This document shows positions 62,245 to 64,000 of a stretch of 64,000 bases of DNA, in pieces. This DNA comes from Lentzea aerocolonigenes (GTDB lineage: Bacteria; Actinomycetota; Actinomycetes; Mycobacteriales; Pseudonocardiaceae). The position numbers and the translations under genes are program-made. A model generated the notes under the pieces. That model saw only the letters and a program-made list of their open reading frames with translations, ran no database searches and was not told the origin of the DNA. Position 1 is the stretch's first letter; each line of letters starts with the position of its first letter. The stretch spans positions 186,001-250,000 of the forward strand of contig NZ_BBOJ01000009.1 in the NCBI RefSeq assembly GCF_000974445.1. Direction: 5' to 3'.

Positions 62245-62733
62245 ATGACCCGCTGTGAGTTCGTCGCAGTCCCCACTCAGCAGCACAACACCGAGGCCGT
62301 AAAGGCCGCAGACCTGGAGGTGCGCGACGAGCTGCGCCGCACCGACACCAAGGCGATCGGCATGCTCGGCTTGTTCAGCGTCGCGCTGGCCGCGCTGCTT
62401 GCGCTGATCGCCGCGCACCCCAGCACCTTCGCCACCGTCCTGCTGCGACTCGCGGCCCTGCCGGTCGCCGTGTCGATCGTGCTGCTGCTGTCGGTGATCC
62501 GCCCCGGCATCGTCCACAACAGCCCGCACGGCTTCCCGCGCTGGGCCATCTTCCGCGGCCAGCCCGCGGCGCTGCTGGACGACCTCACCGCACCCGACGC
62601 CCTCAATGGCCGCCTGGAAGTGCTGGCGGCGCTGTCGGCCAGCCTGCTGACCAAGTACCGGCGCATCCGCGCGGCAGTGCACCTGCTGGCCACCGGGTTC
62701 GCGCTGCTCACCCTCGCCTCGTTCACCGCCTGA
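62245..62733 (+). CDS. Pycsar-effector-like membrane protein (DUF5706-like)
   Basis: 162 residues; ATG 62245 with GGAGGG 5 nt upstream. An N-terminal helix (EVRDELRRTDTKAIGMLGLF) leads directly into two membrane segments (SVALAALLALIAAHP, LAALPVAVSIVLLLSVI); a cytoplasmic loop follows, then a helix (SLLTKYRRIRAAVHLLATGF) and a last membrane segment. The pattern matches the Pycsar effector TM domain (PycTM). No uridylate/cytidylate cyclase gene is nearby within the window. In mobile elements such proteins may protect the element or its host, or work in entry exclusion. Confidence 0.7.
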   Translation: MTRCEFVAVPTQQHNTEAVKAADLEVRDELRRTDTKAIGMLGLFSVALAALLALIAAHPSTFATVLLRLAALPVAVSIVLLLSVIRPGIVHNSPHGFPRWAIFRGQPAALLDDLTAPDALNGRLEVLAALSASLLTKYRRIRAAVHLLATGFALLTLASFTA

Positions 62734-62749
62734 ACCGCAGGGGATCACC

Positions 62750-63220
62750 GTGACCACCACCGCCGCACAGCAGGCCGTGTACGAGATCGAGACCCTGGCC
62801 CACCACGAGGCCGCGCACGCCGTGATCGCCCTCGTCGGCGGCGGCACCGCCCCGAAGGTGCGGATCTGGCAGGCCAGCCCGACCCGCTGGCGGGGCTGGA
62901 CCGACATGACGTTCGACGAGACCCCCGAGGGCGACCACGCCGCCGCGCTCGCGCTGCTGGCCGGCGTCCCCGCCGAACGGTTCTGGCTCGAATCCCACAA
63001 CGTCCCGCGCGCCCGCTGGCCGCACGACGTGGACAGCAGCGGCGCCTACGACCGCCAGACGGTCCACGAGTGCCTCGCCCGCATCCCGCGCGACCAGCGC
63101 CCCGCCTTCCACGCGGTGCAGAGCAAGGCCGAACGGCTCGTCATCGCGCACTGGGACCGCATTACCGACCTCGCCGCCCGCCTCATCGAGGCGCGTTGCC
63201 TGCACCACGTCACCGCCTGA
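62750..63220 (+). CDS. HExxH protein, M41/FtsH-peptidase-like
   Basis: 156 residues from GTG 62750. The N-terminal ETLAHHEAAHAVIALVGGG contains HEAAH, the zinc motif of M41-type peptidases (HEAGH in FtsH). A possible third ligand Asp/Glu follows in HDVDSSGAYDRQ. No ATPase or membrane part is present, so this is a stand-alone, short peptidase-like domain. It is followed by a second HExxH gene 18 bp away. Role unknown. Confidence 0.7.
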   Translation: MTTTAAQQAVYEIETLAHHEAAHAVIALVGGGTAPKVRIWQASPTRWRGWTDMTFDETPEGDHAAALALLAGVPAERFWLESHNVPRARWPHDVDSSGAYDRQTVHECLARIPRDQRPAFHAVQSKAERLVIAHWDRITDLAARLIEARCLHHVTA

Positions 63221-63238
63221 GCGTTCAGGGAGCCACCG

Positions 63239-63667
63239 ATGACCGAGATTGATCCGTACCGGCTCGCCGTCGCGGTACACGAGCTGGGCCACCTCATCGC
63301 GTGGCAGCGGGCCGGGCTGCACATCAACGAGATCCGCGTGTTCGGCACCGGCGAGCGGGCAGAGGGCTACGTCGACCTCGGCAGGCAGCGCATCCGCGAT
63401 ACCGACCAGGCCCGCGCCTACCTGGTCGGCCTGCTCACCGGCAGGGAGGCGGAAGTGCGCTGGTGCGAGCTGTCCGGCATGCGTCACCACGACTACACCA
63501 GCGAGCCCGACATGCGCAGCTTCCGGCGCCTGCGCCGCCACAAGCTCGCCCGCCATCTCACCGACGCCGAACTCCGGCACGACGCGCGAGCGCTGGTGCG
63601 CGCGCAGTGGGAGCAGATCACCCGACTGGCGCCACGGCTCGCCCGGTGCGGCTGGCTCCCGCTGTGA
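63239..63667 (+). CDS. Second HExxH protein, peptidase-like
   Basis: 142 residues; ATG 63239 with AGGGAGCC upstream. LAVAVHELGHLIAWQRAGLH holds HELGH near the N-terminus. The middle (QARAYLVGLLTGREAEVRWC) and the basic C-terminal helices resemble its neighbour in layout but little in sequence. Probably a diverged tandem partner of the 62750 gene; whether either cleaves protein is open. Confidence 0.7.
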   Translation: MTEIDPYRLAVAVHELGHLIAWQRAGLHINEIRVFGTGERAEGYVDLGRQRIRDTDQARAYLVGLLTGREAEVRWCELSGMRHHDYTSEPDMRSFRRLRRHKLARHLTDAELRHDARALVRAQWEQITRLAPRLARCGWLPL

Positions 63668-63743
63668 CTCGCGCACCGCGCCGCCTGCCGATCGCACACG
63701 TCCACGGCTGAACCCCAAACACACCAACGAAAGGAACACGACC

Positions 63744-64000
63744 ATGGCCGGTCTTCCCGAGGTCACCGTCGCCGGAACCCTCACCGCCGATCCCGAACTC
63801 CGCTTCACCCAGTCCGGTATCGCCGTCGCGAACTTCACCGTCGCCGCCAACGACCGCCGCTACGACCAGCAGTCCGGGCAGTGGGTCGACGGCGACGCCA
63901 CGTTCCTGCGCTGCACGCTGTGGCGCCAGCCCGCCGAAAACCTCGTCAACTCCGTCGGCAAAGGCAACCGGGTGCTGATCACCGGAACGCTGCGGCAGCG
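63744..64000 (+). CDS. ssb: Single-stranded DNA-binding protein (3' end outside window)
   Basis: 85 residues are visible from ATG 63744, with AAAGGA upstream. The OB-fold start is typical of SSB: PEVTVAGTLTADPELRFTQS, then FTVAANDRRYDQ and FLRCTLWRQPAENLVNSVGK. Element-borne ssb genes support replication of the excised circle or its transfer. Replication, xis and int genes are expected to follow. Confidence 0.9.
   Translation, partial: MAGLPEVTVAGTLTADPELRFTQSGIAVANFTVAANDRRYDQQSGQWVDGDATFLRCTLWRQPAENLVNSVGKGNRVLITGTLRQ

Overview
The window is high-GC DNA from a filamentous actinomycete, most likely a member of the Pseudonocardiaceae (Lentzea, Saccharothrix, Actinosynnema or a relative). The clues are the GTG and TTG starts, a complete conservon (histidine kinase, roadblock, DUF742, GTPase, P450), an actinobacterial nitrate/nitrite assimilation operon, WhiB and LacI regulators, and a mobile element of the actinomycete integrative conjugative (AICE) type. 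The genus is an inference from gene content; no rRNA or complete tRNA is present.

Left part, about 1 to 28.1 kb, is ordinary chromosome. In order it holds: a secreted ricin-lectin protein cut by the window edge; a small secreted protein; a LuxR regulator; a lone peptide-type ABC permease; an assimilatory nitrate reductase/nitrite reductase operon (nasC, a small unknown gene, nirB, nirD; minus strand); an NTPase-LuxR regulator; a conservon operon; a sucrose/fructan operon (binding protein, two permeases, GH32 hydrolase) facing a LacI repressor; and a second LacI regulator followed by a large secreted GH30 glycosidase with discoidin and IPT domains.

Middle part, 28.6 to 50.8 kb, is a genomic island. 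It is bounded by two identical 53-bp direct repeats, each carrying the 3' half (43 nt) of a tRNA-Val(CAC) gene next to a strong hairpin. This is the usual scar of tRNA-targeted integration. The cargo looks like phage defence: a frameshifted nuclease, a nuclease-NACHT protein (bacterial NLR-like), a three-gene operon (1833-aa STAND ATPase, a protein ending in a HEPN-type R-x4-H motif, and a SIR2-like NADase), an OLD-family nuclease, an IS3 element inside a KTSC gene, and several decayed genes.

Right part, 50.8 to 64 kb, appears to be a second, tandem element that runs off the window. After an AT-richer entry section with a DUF262 + HEPN pair come AICE-type genes: XRE and GntR regulators with an operator-rich promoter, WhiB, small membrane proteins, a TraB/FtsK translocase, a Pycsar-effector-like membrane protein, two HExxH proteins and the start of ssb. 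Replication, excision and integrase genes and the intact tRNA-Val are expected to the right of the window.

The best candidates for undescribed biology are the STAND/HEPN/SIR2 operon, the nuclease-NACHT gene, and the tandem tRNA-Val-targeted islands that carry them. All functional statements are read from motifs; no database search was possible.
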